Assembly (NCBI GenBank): GCA_036897625.1
Contig: JAYMTA010001212.1
Location: 1 to 21,168 of the forward strand
DNA length: 21,168 bases
From: Pelargonium cotyledonis
Taxonomy: Eukaryota > Streptophyta > Magnoliopsida > Geraniales > Geraniaceae
Direction: 5' to 3'
Both the position numbers and the translations under genes were made by a program. The notes below the pieces were generated by a model, which was not told where the DNA came from, searched no databases, and saw only the letters and a list, made by a program, of their open reading frames with translations. Shown piece after piece: positions 10,773 through 20,808 of the stretch; the first letter of the stretch is position 1, and each line of letters opens with the position of its first letter.

Positions 10773-11380
10773 ACTCTGCGATCTGAATGCTTTTTCTGCC
10801 ATGCTACAGCTAAACAAGGAGGTGCCTCAATGGGAGTAACATGTTGTCTATAGAATTATACATGTAATCCTTATACAGCTTAGCCAGTTGGTAATGCACA
10901 TTACTTTGGCTTAAACCCATTTATCCCAAAAATTTGAAGTTTTTTTGCGATTTCTGTTTTATCGTAGTTTGGACATGTCATACAACCATCTGTATCCGTC
11001 TTTATTGAGATGGTTGGATACTAGGTATTGGAAGTTAAAGATACATTGGTGCGTGGGCAAAGTGTTGTAGCTGTTACAGGCTGCTTGATTACATGAAATG
11101 AATATGGATTCTTGAATATGTCCTTGTGAAGTTTTGATGGATGCTTTACATATGATGTAGTTTGTTTCCTTGAACTTTCATGGAGCACATCATCTTGATT
11201 CTTAACCTAACAGACAACACTGGACAGGTACTAGTGGAATGCTTGTCTCCCAAGTTTTTGCCTTTTTGAGCTCTAACTTAAATTTTTGCTTCAACCTTTT
11301 GGCCAAATATTACCAACCTATTGATTCAAAAAGGGGAAGGTTAGTGCTCAAACCCTAAAATGTTAGGGCTCCCATTTCTA
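10773..11380 (+). other. 3' UTR and downstream flank of the SANT-domain gene
   Basis: The stop TAA at 10770-10772 is followed by T-rich sequence with no strong AATAAA. AATGAATATG near 11098-11107 is the best weak polyadenylation-like word, so the transcript end cannot be placed well. No further gene is seen before the repeat cluster starting about 11381. Confidence 0.45.
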
Positions 11381-11767
11381 TTTGGTAAAAAATGCACCAA
11401 TGGTCCTGTGATCTGTCCTATGGCTATGGTAACCCTAAGACAATTTATTGCATGGTTCTAGGTAACCGTAAGTCAATTTATTAAATGGTTCTACATAAAA
11501 AAAGATTTTTGTATGTTTTACTAGAACAATAGTAGGTCGATCAAGTTATTTAAGATCTAAAGATCGGTCATCTACATTTCTCCTTCTATTATAACCGTTG
11601 AATGGATTTATTTTGGAATTGTGTTTTGATTTTGTTGGTATGGCCCAATCATATTTTACTAAACAATTTACGTTTTCAAAATATCTTTTTGAACTTATTT
11701 TACAAGTAGTTCTATCGAACAATTATTAACATATCTATTTTACAAAAAGTTCGTTTTACTAAACAAG
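11381..11767. mobile_element. Possible degenerate MITE
   Basis: The left edge reads CTATTTGGTAAAAAATG. The right edge, read on the minus strand, is TTGTTTAGTAAAACGAA, giving a short imperfect inverted repeat of the TTTRGTAAAA type. A second copy of the word TTTTACTAAACAA occurs internally near 11655. The same word family forms the element end at the start of the window (GTTTTACCAAACAAGG), so related MITEs may have inserted more than once here. Borders and family are uncertain. Confidence 0.3.
11428..11493. repeat. 33-bp tandem duplication, two copies
   Basis: Copy 1 (11428-11460) and copy 2 (11461-11493) both start GGTAACC and end ATGGTTCTA, and differ at four positions. The copies are exactly adjacent. 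The unit has no coding sense and sits inside the possible degenerate MITE. Confidence 0.85.
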
Positions 11768-11781
11768 CATGTATATATACA

Positions 11782-11807
11782 CTAGATGCACGGCCACAGG
11801 CCGTGCA
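11782..11807 (-). mobile_element. Helitron-like 3' terminus
   Basis: A perfect hairpin, TGCACGGCC-ACA-GGCCGTGCA (11787-11807), is adjacent to ACTAG. Read on the minus strand this gives a GC-rich stem-loop followed by ATCTAG and then T. That is the known Helitron 3' signature: a short hairpin a few bases before a terminal CTRR, with insertion before T. The element body would extend to higher coordinates. The 5' TC end is not securely located; a TCTATATAGG word on the minus strand near 12312-12321 is only a candidate. Confidence 0.5.
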
Positions 11808-11862
11808 ATCAGATATTCATGTGCCATTGGAAATTCATGCATATCAAATATTTTCCCTCAAC

Positions 11863-12052
11863 CAAGGCATGATGGACCAAGCGGTTGATACGATTTGAAT
11901 TTCTTTTGAGGTCTTAGGTTCAAGCCTCCTTGTTGATGGTATAAAGAGAGATTTATGAGTTTAAGAGAACTAACAATTAACAGGGTGATCTCCCACGGGG
12001 GGTGAGAAACACTGGCATGCTGTCCCGTCGCTTATAAAAAAAAAGAAAAAAA
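11863..12052 (+). mobile_element. tRNA-derived SINE in the intergenic spacer
   Basis: An internal RNA polymerase III promoter is recognisable: box-A-like TGGACCAAGCGG at 11873-11884 and box B GGTTCAAGCCT at 11917-11927. The spacing of about 33 bases is that of tRNA genes. A tRNA-unrelated body follows and ends in an A-rich tail (about 12035-12052). No tRNA cloverleaf can be completed, so it is not a tRNA gene. I could not find a target duplication, which suggests an older or rearranged copy. Confidence 0.65.
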
Positions 12053-12346
12053 TCTGTTGGCTATTGAAACTAAGCAAAAATGAAACTTGAAATGCAGGAG
12101 CTGGACTCTGACGTAACACATTTCTATTATAAATCATATTACAAGTTCTACAATGTTTTCCATGGAACACGAGCCAATGCCTATAACCACTTAACCAACC
12201 AGATAGCTGGAAATCTATATATTCCAAGGAAAATTACATACAGATGATACATATTTATACATTAAATTTCCTCAGGTATCACCATAGCAGCTTAAAAAAT
12301 TCGATTCTTTTCCTATATAGATTATAGTTACTGTACACCCACCACC
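12053..12346 (-). other. Probable 3' UTR of the JmjC gene
   Basis: The stretch downstream of the JmjC stop codon (TGA, forward 12347-12349) is AT-rich and non-coding. On the minus strand it contains AATTTAATGTATAAATATG-like words around 12251-12270 that could act as near-upstream polyadenylation signals. The true cleavage site cannot be fixed. Confidence 0.4.
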
Positions 12347-15300
12347 TCAAGCACAAGCTGTCTGTCTTCGCTTATCCATCTTCTCCAAATTGTCAGAAAC
12401 CATTGCAGTCAAATTTGGATCTTCAAACCCTAGCTCTGCACCAAGTCTGCCATTCCCATAGAAACAGCCACAGTGCCAGTGGTAAGTTCTTTAAATTTTG
12501 TATTTCAAAACAAAGGACGAGAATGTTCAAGTCATAACATTAGCGCAAATATTTAGACAGTGTGTGGCTTACTTTGGATCAAGCACCAATTTCTGAACTT
12601 CTTTAATAGCTGAACTTGCTGCGTAGAGTGATATCTTTCCAACCTGCAACCACATACTGCTACAATGTTGAGAAACTTCCCGAAAACAAGTTTCGATCAA
12701 ACAATATGGAAAAAAAAGGCACTGAACAAGTCGTGCAAAAATACACTTTTCCTGACCTCCACAACTTGAAGTTTTGCTTCGTGGTCATTTGGAAGACAGC
12801 GAATTTCTTCCGCTAATCTTACAGCCTCTCCCATGCTTTCAGGAGATAAGAAATCAAGTCCCAACTGAACATTGGACTGGAAAAGTACAAAATATAACCA
12901 ATAAATCAATATGATGCCATAAAAACAACAGATATTTGTGACTGACTGCATGAAGAGCATGAACACATCTAGTTTTAATGAATATAACTTCTCAGTCAAC
13001 AAGACCTGCACGGGGTCATCAGAACTGATAGAGGCAGTTTTTGTCCAACGACAACTCTTTGAAGAGAGAACCAAATGGGACACTTCATGTGGATAAAGAA
13101 TTCTTCTAGTGTCCAAATACTGATTTCGTATGAAGTGTCTCCATGAGAGATGGAGGTTCATGTGATTACTTCTGTAGGTTTGAAACAACCAAAACCTCAT
13201 CACCATCTTACAAAGAGGCTTGGATATGAGAGCATGGACGGGTAAACAATATGAAACAACATGCACCTCAAGCCAAACAGACAGCATTTCACATGTTTTT
13301 TTTTAGTTTTTATTAAGTAACTCACGCACACTACAAATATATATCATTCACCCTTGAGGTGACTCGAACACGAGATCTCATGTATGGAACCCAAGCCTTA
13401 AACCACTTGGCCAATGAGGCGATGATCATTTCACATGTTACAATTAAGTAATATACTTCTATGCAGTAACAAGAAATAAATATTTATTCCCAATAAGAAT
13501 GTTTAACTCCAAAACATCAAAAGTTCCACATTACTTCCGATTTGACGTGCATATGCTCTAACTTCTATGAAAACAAGAAACCCTTGACCACAGATTCTAG
13601 AGTTTTAAAATTTGAGATACTGTATTTGATATCGCCACATGAGTTAGGATGTGCAACATTAATAATGTATCTTGGACTCACCAGAACGATAATAGACAAA
13701 TCCAAATATCAAAGGTGACTGATATCAGTCAACTCACCTGAAGATTCCTTACTTGGAAAGGGCATCCAGCAGGGAGAAATACAGCTTGCCCCAAAGTTTG
13801 TTCGAATGACCATGGCTCTACTCCTGAGGGGGAAAACAAAAATTTAATACAACTACTACCATATCATGCCTTTCTATCAAGAAACAAGTCAAGGACTGAA
13901 TTTTATTGGCAAGAAATATGTGGTGTTTGGTCAATAACATGATTCTCCCAATCTAGGAAAAAAATCATTATAAGGAATCAAATTTTCAGGCACAAAACAG
14001 CACATAAGAAAAGATAACCTCACTAAATGACTTCATCTGACCGAGGGATATTTTCAATATCAAGGTAACATTTTCAGTTAAACATGATATGTGTGTATGT
14101 GGCAGAGAGGGCATAGTTTTGGCAATATAATCAACGAAGTATAATACTATCACATTAGCAGTCCTGCTAGAAAACGCCTTCGATGAACGGTAGTATTAAA
14201 AAGAGTAGCACATATCCCAAATGTACTACTCAAGTCAGGAGGACAAATTACCATGTCCTGCCAGATTCAGTTTAATTCAAGGAAAATAAATGCTACTCGT
14301 CCTTACCAAACTCTTCCTTCAGTTTTTTCTTGTGATCCCTGTTAAGGAACACTGCTTCCTCACTAAGAGACTGTGTCACCTGATATCCAAATAGCACAAT
14401 CATTATAAAACCACAATAAACTAAGAGAACAAATATATGAGTACTCGCATAAAGCAGATAACTTACAGAATCAATTATGATATCATCAGGCTTCCCAAAC
14501 TCCTTCCAGTGCATTCTCATATACTCAATAAGCTTTGGAGCATCCTGCCGACGAAAGACATCCCAAAGAACTCCAGGTTGATTCTTTTCAGGGATATTTC
14601 CATCATTTACATCTGACTGCCCACAATTGTCGGTCATTTCTTCAGCAGCTGTGTTTTCAGTTCCCTGGTCCTCCAGGTTCTCGTCTTTGTTAACATCCAA
14701 CCTTTCCTCACTTACATTCTGCATGTTTAGTTCAAGTGGTAATTCAGGCAACCTCCTCTCTTCTATATTAGTTTGTGAATCCCCAAGTGATTCTTTCACC
14801 TCAGATTCACTCAAAGGTGTTTCTATTTTCTCATTTATTGTCTTCTGCAAACCTTTTAGCTTCACTTCACATGTATGCACCAATAGGTATACCTGATACA
14901 TTAGTAGAATCAGTCCAGGTTATTTCATCACCTTCTAAGTCTCTTGACATCAGACATCACAAAGGGGTTAGGGTAAATGCATACAACATTACAGCAAAGG
15001 ACAACTGCAATAATGCAACGAGGCAACCGAGTCCAGCTAATCATATTTACAACACCAAAAGACGATTCCAAAATTTGGTTCTAGAAATTTTAAGGAAAAT
15101 GCAGACGAACTCCACATTTAAATGTAATAAACAAAAAAGTCTGTCCATATAGCTGAATCAATAAGTATGTATCAACGAGAAAATAATACAAATAATTTAC
15201 CATGTCGCGCATATTGCAATGTAGATTGGTAACTGAATCACCTCTACCAAGTTCCTCAAAGATTCCATAAGAAATTAAAATCTTAGGTCCTACATCATTC

Positions 15301-18300
15301 TGCAAGGAATAATGTGGCAATTTTGCAGCAACATTCAGAAGACCCCACTTTGAATGGATGTACTCAAGTAAAGGCAGTTTACTGATAAACTCAGGCCTAT
15401 GGTACAGTAAAAACTCTTCAGATGCGCTAGGGGAAGGCCAATCTTTCAACTTCAACATTTCTGGCCAACCATCTTGATGGAGCCGTCCCTCTGAGTATCC
15501 TTTGACGAACTGACCCAGTTCAACGTCAACCTGCCACCATGTCAAATAAAATGCCCAGTCATGTATTGCCGTATCAATTAATTGATATTTAATAACAGAA
15601 GTTATTAATTGCAATTATCAAGGCCCCAGGGAAAAGGAACATGTTGAATAGTATAAGCAATGGTAACAAAAGCCCACCTCAGACCAGTCTAAGCAATCTA
15701 TGGCCTTCACCAATCTGTTTTCATCTTTCATTTTCTCATCTGCTGTCTCTCGAATCCCTTTCCATATAACAACTGGGTCCCAGCTTGAAAATGATGAGCT
15801 ATCAAATACCTGCTTAACAATGATAGGTTCACCCTTGGCCCAATGCTTTCTGAAGTTGCCAATCCCTTCAGCTTTGATATCTTGAGATGATGGGCTGTAC
15901 AAAAAATTATCATCACTGTCCTTTCTATGAGCATACTGGCAGAGTCTAGGACCACTCATGCCAGTTGTTGTTGGACTTCCACAATTGTTAACTGTACAGC
16001 CACTAACCATTTCCTCCACATTTTTTACTAGCTTGGCAACCCAATTCGTCTTGAAAATACGACTCAAGTTTAACAATGAATAACCACAGCCACCATTTCC
16101 CTTTGGGGGGCATGGAATACTTCCATCACTGTTAGCTTTCCAATCAGGAAATTTATCTGGTAAATTTAGTTTTACTTTTGGTACTTTCAATTGCTCTGTT
16201 TCTTCAACTTGGCTTTTTTCATCAATCCGATTATCTAAAACTTCTCTTCTCACATTGCATGCAGATGCCTCCCGAAGATCTTGGCAACAATTAAGGCACA
16301 GATCATATGAGCAATTTGCACAGCGTCGATGATAATCGATAATGGGTATCCTACATAAATTGCTGCAAGATAACAGAACATAATGAAGTAAGTCTATATC
16401 GTATCACCTCTTAAACCTCCAGTCACTAAACACCAGATAAGAGACAACTCTGAAATTAACATATGAACAGATGAAAACATCCAGTTTTCCCAGTCTCTAA
16501 CAATTTCCATCGATAAAAATCAGATCCAACGGATCTTATTATATGTGCCAAACAAACACTTAGCAACAAACAGTAGGATCATTACTGAGAGGGACAACAT
16601 AGAAATCGCAGGATAATATTGCCCATATCCCACTGGGCATAACTAACACCATTATTATATTTGGAACATGCGTATCAATGTAAATAGATCACTAGGTATT
16701 CTAGGTACCAGCACATCTGCTCATCGGCGTTCAATTTTGACCTGGTAAGATCTATGTCGGTTCCTGAAAGAGGAAAAAAATACAAGATCACGTAATGCAT
16801 AAGGATTAAGATAACTTCCATCTAAATGCCACCCAGAAACAAGTGGATCTTACCACGAAGTCCTTTCTCCAGTTCTACTTCAAAGCATTGTTCATGATGG
16901 ATCCGCTTAACTACAGGAAGCACTGAGGATAGTAAGGAGTGAAGATATTGCAACTTGTCTAAAACAGGTATCTCTCGTATCCGTATCTGCAAACACATAT
17001 ATATCAGAATGATTGTTCAACTGACTAGAGAAATCTAATCAAACAAATTTGGTATGTATGCTTCAAATAAGCATATGAAATACCTTTATCATATTATCCC
17101 CACGTAAGCAAACCTTGCAATTACAAGTACCACGACATGCAGGACAGATCCTCCCAATGTCTTCCAATGAGATATTTGAGTACCTAAACAAAGAAGCATA
17201 AATGAAAGTGCTTGTACGTTGTAACATGTAAATAAGGGAGATACTGCCTACAAATTGAACCTCACCATGTAGAGATACAAATATCACAGTAACCTCTCCT
17301 ATCACATCTGGTGCACCACACAACTTTATCCCTGTCATTCCTTCGGCACTGATGGCAAGTTTGCCCACCTGTATCTTCTTCAGATGAATCTGTGCTTTGA
17401 TCAGAGTATTCCTGAAAAGCAACTCATTCACCTTAGAATTGGTATAAGAAAACTGCTAGCAGGAACAAAAATAACATAATAGAGCATTAATGGATCATCA
17501 CAAAACTGAAAACCAAACTTAGTGATTGCTTGCGGATTTCGAAATTAGACAATCATTTACAATTATCCACTGAAAATTCTTCTCTTTCCATAAGGAAATG
17601 CCTTGACTCATCAAATATACTTTCACCTTCACCCTCTGTCCCAATTCACCAATAGTAGTTGATTACTGTACAATATTATCTTAGATCCTATCAAGATGAA
17701 TATCTACATAAATTAGAGGATTTTGACTTCATGAATCTCATCGTGAAGAGAATTGGAGAAGATATAATCATTAGGTTGAATATCCATAACTTTTTTGAAT
17801 TTTCAGTTAGATGGACTGAAAGCAACGTTCAATCTTGTCTTAGTGAGGAGTTTACTAAACTTATGCATGCAAACCAACTAATGCTCAGGCTGACAGGGCC
17901 ACTTCACACTTGTATCTACGATATTACCCCTCCTTAAAATGTAGTACTCATCACAGTAGTTAATTAGTCTTCAAAAATGTACATAATTATTTTGCTTCAG
18001 TACAGTTCCCAGCCTGATTTCTTTCTAAATCCTAAAGAAAATATAAATTCTTCTATGAATATAATCAGAAGTGATGACTATAAATAATTAAAATAAAAAA
18101 ACAGCAGCATTGTTTAGAAATTCACCCAGACATATGGCAGCTCAACTCACCATCATAGAGTTAGCAGCATCAAAGCCCTTATTTGCTCTGCTTCTGGATG
18201 AGTCCACTCCTCCAGAAAGTGGTGGTGTCTTGTAGGACACCCAACTGTCCTCAAACTCAACAGCACCCCTCTGTGAATCCTCATTTGCATTCAAAGCATT

Positions 18301-18684
18301 CCGCGAAGACAAACTTCTCAGGTGAGGAACCTCGGGTGAATACTGAATGGAATTTGAAGGCCCTTTCTCTTTAGGCTTCTTCCCATAGACAGAAGGCAGG
18401 TAATCACCTCCTTTAGAACTCACAAGGGACATGTCGATATCATCACTCTTACTCTCCAAGTAAACATCACTGTCGCCAGAAGGCTTCCTCTTGGCCTTCT
18501 TCAAGCTAGCTCTCAATGCCGAATTGGCAGCTCTCTTCTTCGCTTGAATATAGTGCTTTTCGCACACAGTTTTATCCGGCATGGACATGGCAGTGCACCT
18601 CCACTGCTTGCCGTCCGACCTCTTGCACCGCAAATCATCAGGAATCCCCACATTATCGTCTCCATTACCCCGTGATTGATCCAT
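12347..18684 (-). CDS. JMJ24: JMJ24-type JmjC protein (plant KDM3/JHDM2 family) with WRC and RING-like domains
   Basis: Thirteen coding exons (forward coordinates): 18151-18684, 17266-17411, 17084-17183, 16854-16986, 16709-16763, 15678-16362, 15201-15530, 14467-14892, 14307-14379, 13738-13823, 12757-12876, 12573-12643, 12347-12446. All have GT-AG borders and compatible phases; they encode 952 residues, close to the roughly 930 I recall for Arabidopsis JMJ24. The WRC motif is C20-x9-C30-x10-C41-x2-H44, with a basic KKAKRK at 62-67. RING-like cysteines run from C197 to C252 (CHQC, CTRC, CDIC, CPAC, CNCKVC). A second Cys cluster lies around 322-350. JmjC covers about 620-900. The Fe-site motif H655-C-N657 has Asn for Asp, and GCPF ends in Phe850 where active KDM3 enzymes have His. 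An acidic insert lies at about 678-767. Arabidopsis JMJ24 is reported to act as an E3 ligase for CMT3 and to support transcription at silenced loci. A nuclear, non-catalytic JmjC role is inferred. Confidence 0.92.
13298..13426 (-). mobile_element. tRNA-derived SINE with intact target duplication, in intron 10 of the JmjC gene
   Basis: Perfect 13-bp direct repeats CATTTCACATGTT (13285-13297 and 13427-13439) flank the element. On the minus strand it starts GATGATCGCCTCA-like, carries box A TGGCCAAGTGG (13403-13413) matching TRGYNNARNGG exactly, and box B TGTTCGAGTCA (13360-13370) matching GGTTCGANTCC at 9 of 11 positions. It ends in an A-rich tail (T-rich on the plus strand, 13298-13312). At about 129 bp it is short for a SINE. 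It is in the sense direction of the host gene. The intact duplication suggests a fairly recent insertion. Confidence 0.9.
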
Positions 18685-18960
18685 AGCAACTCCAACAGCA
18701 GTAGAGAATTCACAAAAACATGCAATTCTCTAGGCTAGGAACTGGAATTTCTAGATCAATCTAAGCATAATAACAAACAACCGAACAAATCATCGTTAGA
18801 AACTCTCAGAGGCCTCAGACAGAAGTAAAAGAGAAGCACGATCAAGAAAAGTGGAAAGAAAACAGGAAGACGAGGTGTTACCTGAAACTAGGGTTTTGAT
18901 GAGGAGAGGCGAGATTGGGGAGGTGGTGGTGGAGAAGAAGACCTAGGAAGCGAACCATGA
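18685..18960 (-). promoter_or_regulatory. 5' leader of the JmjC gene with probable leader intron, telo-box and minimal uORF
   Basis: On the minus strand, TAGTTTCAG|GTAACACC gives a clean splice donor after 18882. Acceptor-like TTATGCTTAG (about 18761-18770) or CCTAG nearer the ATG would close an intron of roughly 110-150 bases. A telo-box-like AAAACCCTAG (about 18888-18897) lies just upstream of the donor, typical of leaders of plant housekeeping genes. An upstream ATG at 18721-18719 opens a three-codon frame (Met-Phe-Leu-stop) that would remain in the leader if the more distal acceptor is used. The transcription start was not located. Confidence 0.5.
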
Positions 18961-19120
18961 GATTGTAGAGGAGAAGCGAAAGAGAAATTGGGGTTGAGCA
19001 GGTTACAAATAAAGAGGAATGGAAGGTTTAGGGCTATGGCTGAGGCAGAGGCTTGCAGTGCGAGTCTGGGCGGAGGAGGCTCTCACTGTTTACATAGTCA
19101 CAGTCCCAGCGCACTGGTGG

Positions 19121-19122
<2 letters not shown>

Positions 19123-19153
<31 letters not shown>
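19123..19153. repeat. (CT)n microsatellite near the JmjC promoter
   Basis: About 15 CT units on the plus strand, which are GA repeats in the sense direction of the JmjC gene. They lie about 440 bases upstream of its ATG. GA repeats near plant transcription starts can bind GAGA-type BBR/BPC proteins. A T-run of about 18 bases follows at 19164-19181. The array length is likely polymorphic. Confidence 0.9.
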
Positions 19154-19155
<2 letters not shown>

Positions 19156-19181
19156 TTAACTCGTTTTTTTTTTTTTTTTTT

Positions 19182-19662
19182 GTCTCAGACAACTCTGCAA
19201 GTTTAAACCACGAACTCAGCCACAGTCACCTCTCTTTTCTTTTTCTATTATAAAAACATTTATTTTGGTTTTATAATTTATACTAAAAAAAATTATTTTT
19301 TATTTGAAAGAAACAATTTTTTTTGTAATTAGTGAAAGGGGAAATTGAATTTGACCCAAAGCCTCAAAAATAGATTCCACTTGATATTGATTGGAATAGG
19401 AGGTCAATTTATAACAAAAATAAGATAGAGTTCATTTAATAAATTTTAAAGAATTGAGAATATGTTGGGTATTATAAATTTGTAATTATTGCATTTGTTT
19501 AGTTTTTTAAGGGAGCATATTTGAGATTAAAAATTTTTTCTCTTTCCTCAAATAAATTAAATATTTCCAAATTTTAAACAATTGAAATACCACATCTACC
19601 ATGGTATTTTAATTCCTTATGATTCTACCCAAAAAATCATAAATATTACGGCAAATCGCAAA
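19182..19662. other. AT-rich intergenic DNA
   Basis: No gene, repeat array or convincing element end is visible. The base composition changes sharply at about 19650-19665 from AT-rich to GC-richer, which marks the edge of the following block. Confidence 0.5.
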
Positions 19663-20595
19663 CTGACACATAGCGCCCGAGCGCCATGCCATTCAAGGCT
19701 CCGGACCCGAGTCCGGAAGTTCAAAGAGTGCACGAACCCGAGACAACTAAGGTTCGTCCCACGAATCTGTACGAAACGGCCATGAGTGATCAAAGGTCGA
19801 AGTTTGGTCATCCTCACATGCCAATGGCCAATGGTCGATGTCTAATTACCATCACCAAGCCTTGGCTCATCCCCGCCTTTGGTCGATCTCTCCAACGCAT
19901 CTATGACAAGCGAAGCCATTCGACGTCCCATGGCCATCCACACATCCGTACGGGACACGGACATTGGCCATGGTCCATACCACCTCAAAGTCCTCCAAAT
20001 GCCTCCCATTCGCCCTATTGAAACCTCCAAACCAACCATGTTTGTCCATGGGCACATCCGGACAACTTCCTTTAGCATTTTTTAACTGACCAACCTTCAA
20101 AACGCCCAAAACCACAAGTCCCTTTGTTGGCCATACCCACCATGGTCTGCATTGATCACTCCTTTGGTCCGTATAGACCAACCAAGCCCATTCAAGCCTT
20201 CCTTGCTCCTTTGACCTTTCCCAAACTATATTTGGTCAATCAAAGACAATTCCAATCTTCTCCATGAACTTTCATTGGCCACCAAGGCTCACAAACAAGT
20301 TTCCCACACTATACCATCTTTCTCTGCTCAAATAGCTCTTTTTTTGGTCGATCTAACTCCATTTGGCCTCCAACGTCCTTCCCAAGCCTTGTCATGGACC
20401 TAAAGCACTCCAAGCCACCTCAAGGGCTTGAAACCATGTCACTGGCTTCCAAGGTCCTGTTTGCACGCTCCTAATTCGCGGGACGGCGCAAGGGGTCGGC
20501 CTTGTCCAACCGGCACGCAATACGTCAACCGACTAATTGGCCAATCAATCAACCAAGGCTCAAAGCCTCCCAAGTGGGGTCCACCACACTCTCAG

Positions 20596-20641
20596 CCAAT
20601 CACACGATGACATGTAGCGCCCCAAAGGTTCTCAGTATAAG
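20596..20641 (+). promoter_or_regulatory. CCAAT and TATA boxes within the probable LTR
   Basis: CCAAT (20596-20600) and TATAAG (20636-20641) are about 40 bases apart, and a CT-rich tract typical of plant transcription starts follows at 20675-20700. The arrangement is that of a polymerase II core promoter directed rightwards out of the window. Confidence 0.45.
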
Positions 20642-20761
20642 TACATCATCTCACAAAGAGAGAAGGATCTTCATTCTCTCATTTTACTTTCTCTCTCTAA
20701 AAAGCTCTCTAGAGCACTGATACTATCCAAAAATTCATAAGTCCTTCAATGACTCACAAAG

Positions 20762-20773
20762 TGCCACGTGGCA
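20762..20773. promoter_or_regulatory. Perfect 12-bp G-box palindrome
   Basis: TGCCACGTGGCA is a perfect palindrome centred on CACGTG, with the flanking bases preferred by plant bZIP and bHLH factors (ABA- and light-responsive G-box). It lies about 125 bases downstream of the TATA-like box, just before the minisatellite. Whether it is bound is unknown. Confidence 0.6.
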
Positions 20774-20808
20774 GGTCTGGAGTAATCGGGACATGCGATT
20801 AAGTCACT

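Noticed and set aside
11030-11066. Sequence downstream of the SANT gene resembling the KFxxVDT repeat unit (GATACATTGGTGCGTGGGCA)
   Set aside because: It is reminiscent of a fourth repeat unit but covers only about a dozen codons, needs a gap to align, and lies about 260 bases past the stop with no coding flanks. Chance is likely.
11870-11945. tRNA gene candidate (boxes A and B present)
   Set aside because: The acceptor stem and cloverleaf cannot be closed and an A-rich tail follows, so it is a tRNA-derived SINE.
12757-13287. Single long minus-strand open frame as one exon of the JmjC gene
   Set aside because: Only 12757-12876 continues the conserved protein. The upstream part is intron that happens to lack stops, and a clean TTTCCAG acceptor precedes the conserved segment.
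13355-13426. tRNA gene candidate on the minus strand in the JmjC intron
   Set aside because: Perfect flanking duplications and an A-tail show a SINE insertion; no complete cloverleaf is seen.
17659-17937. 92-codon plus-strand open frame in intron 1 of the JmjC gene
   Set aside because: It lies entirely inside an intron, antisense to the gene, and I recognise no domain. Intron-typical AT-rich composition explains it. A captured fragment cannot be excluded, but there is no positive evidence.
19686-20181. Several overlapping open frames on both strands in the right-hand block
   Set aside because: GC-richer DNA has fewer chance stops. The frames are short, lie on both strands, have no recognisable domain, and fall in a probable LTR.
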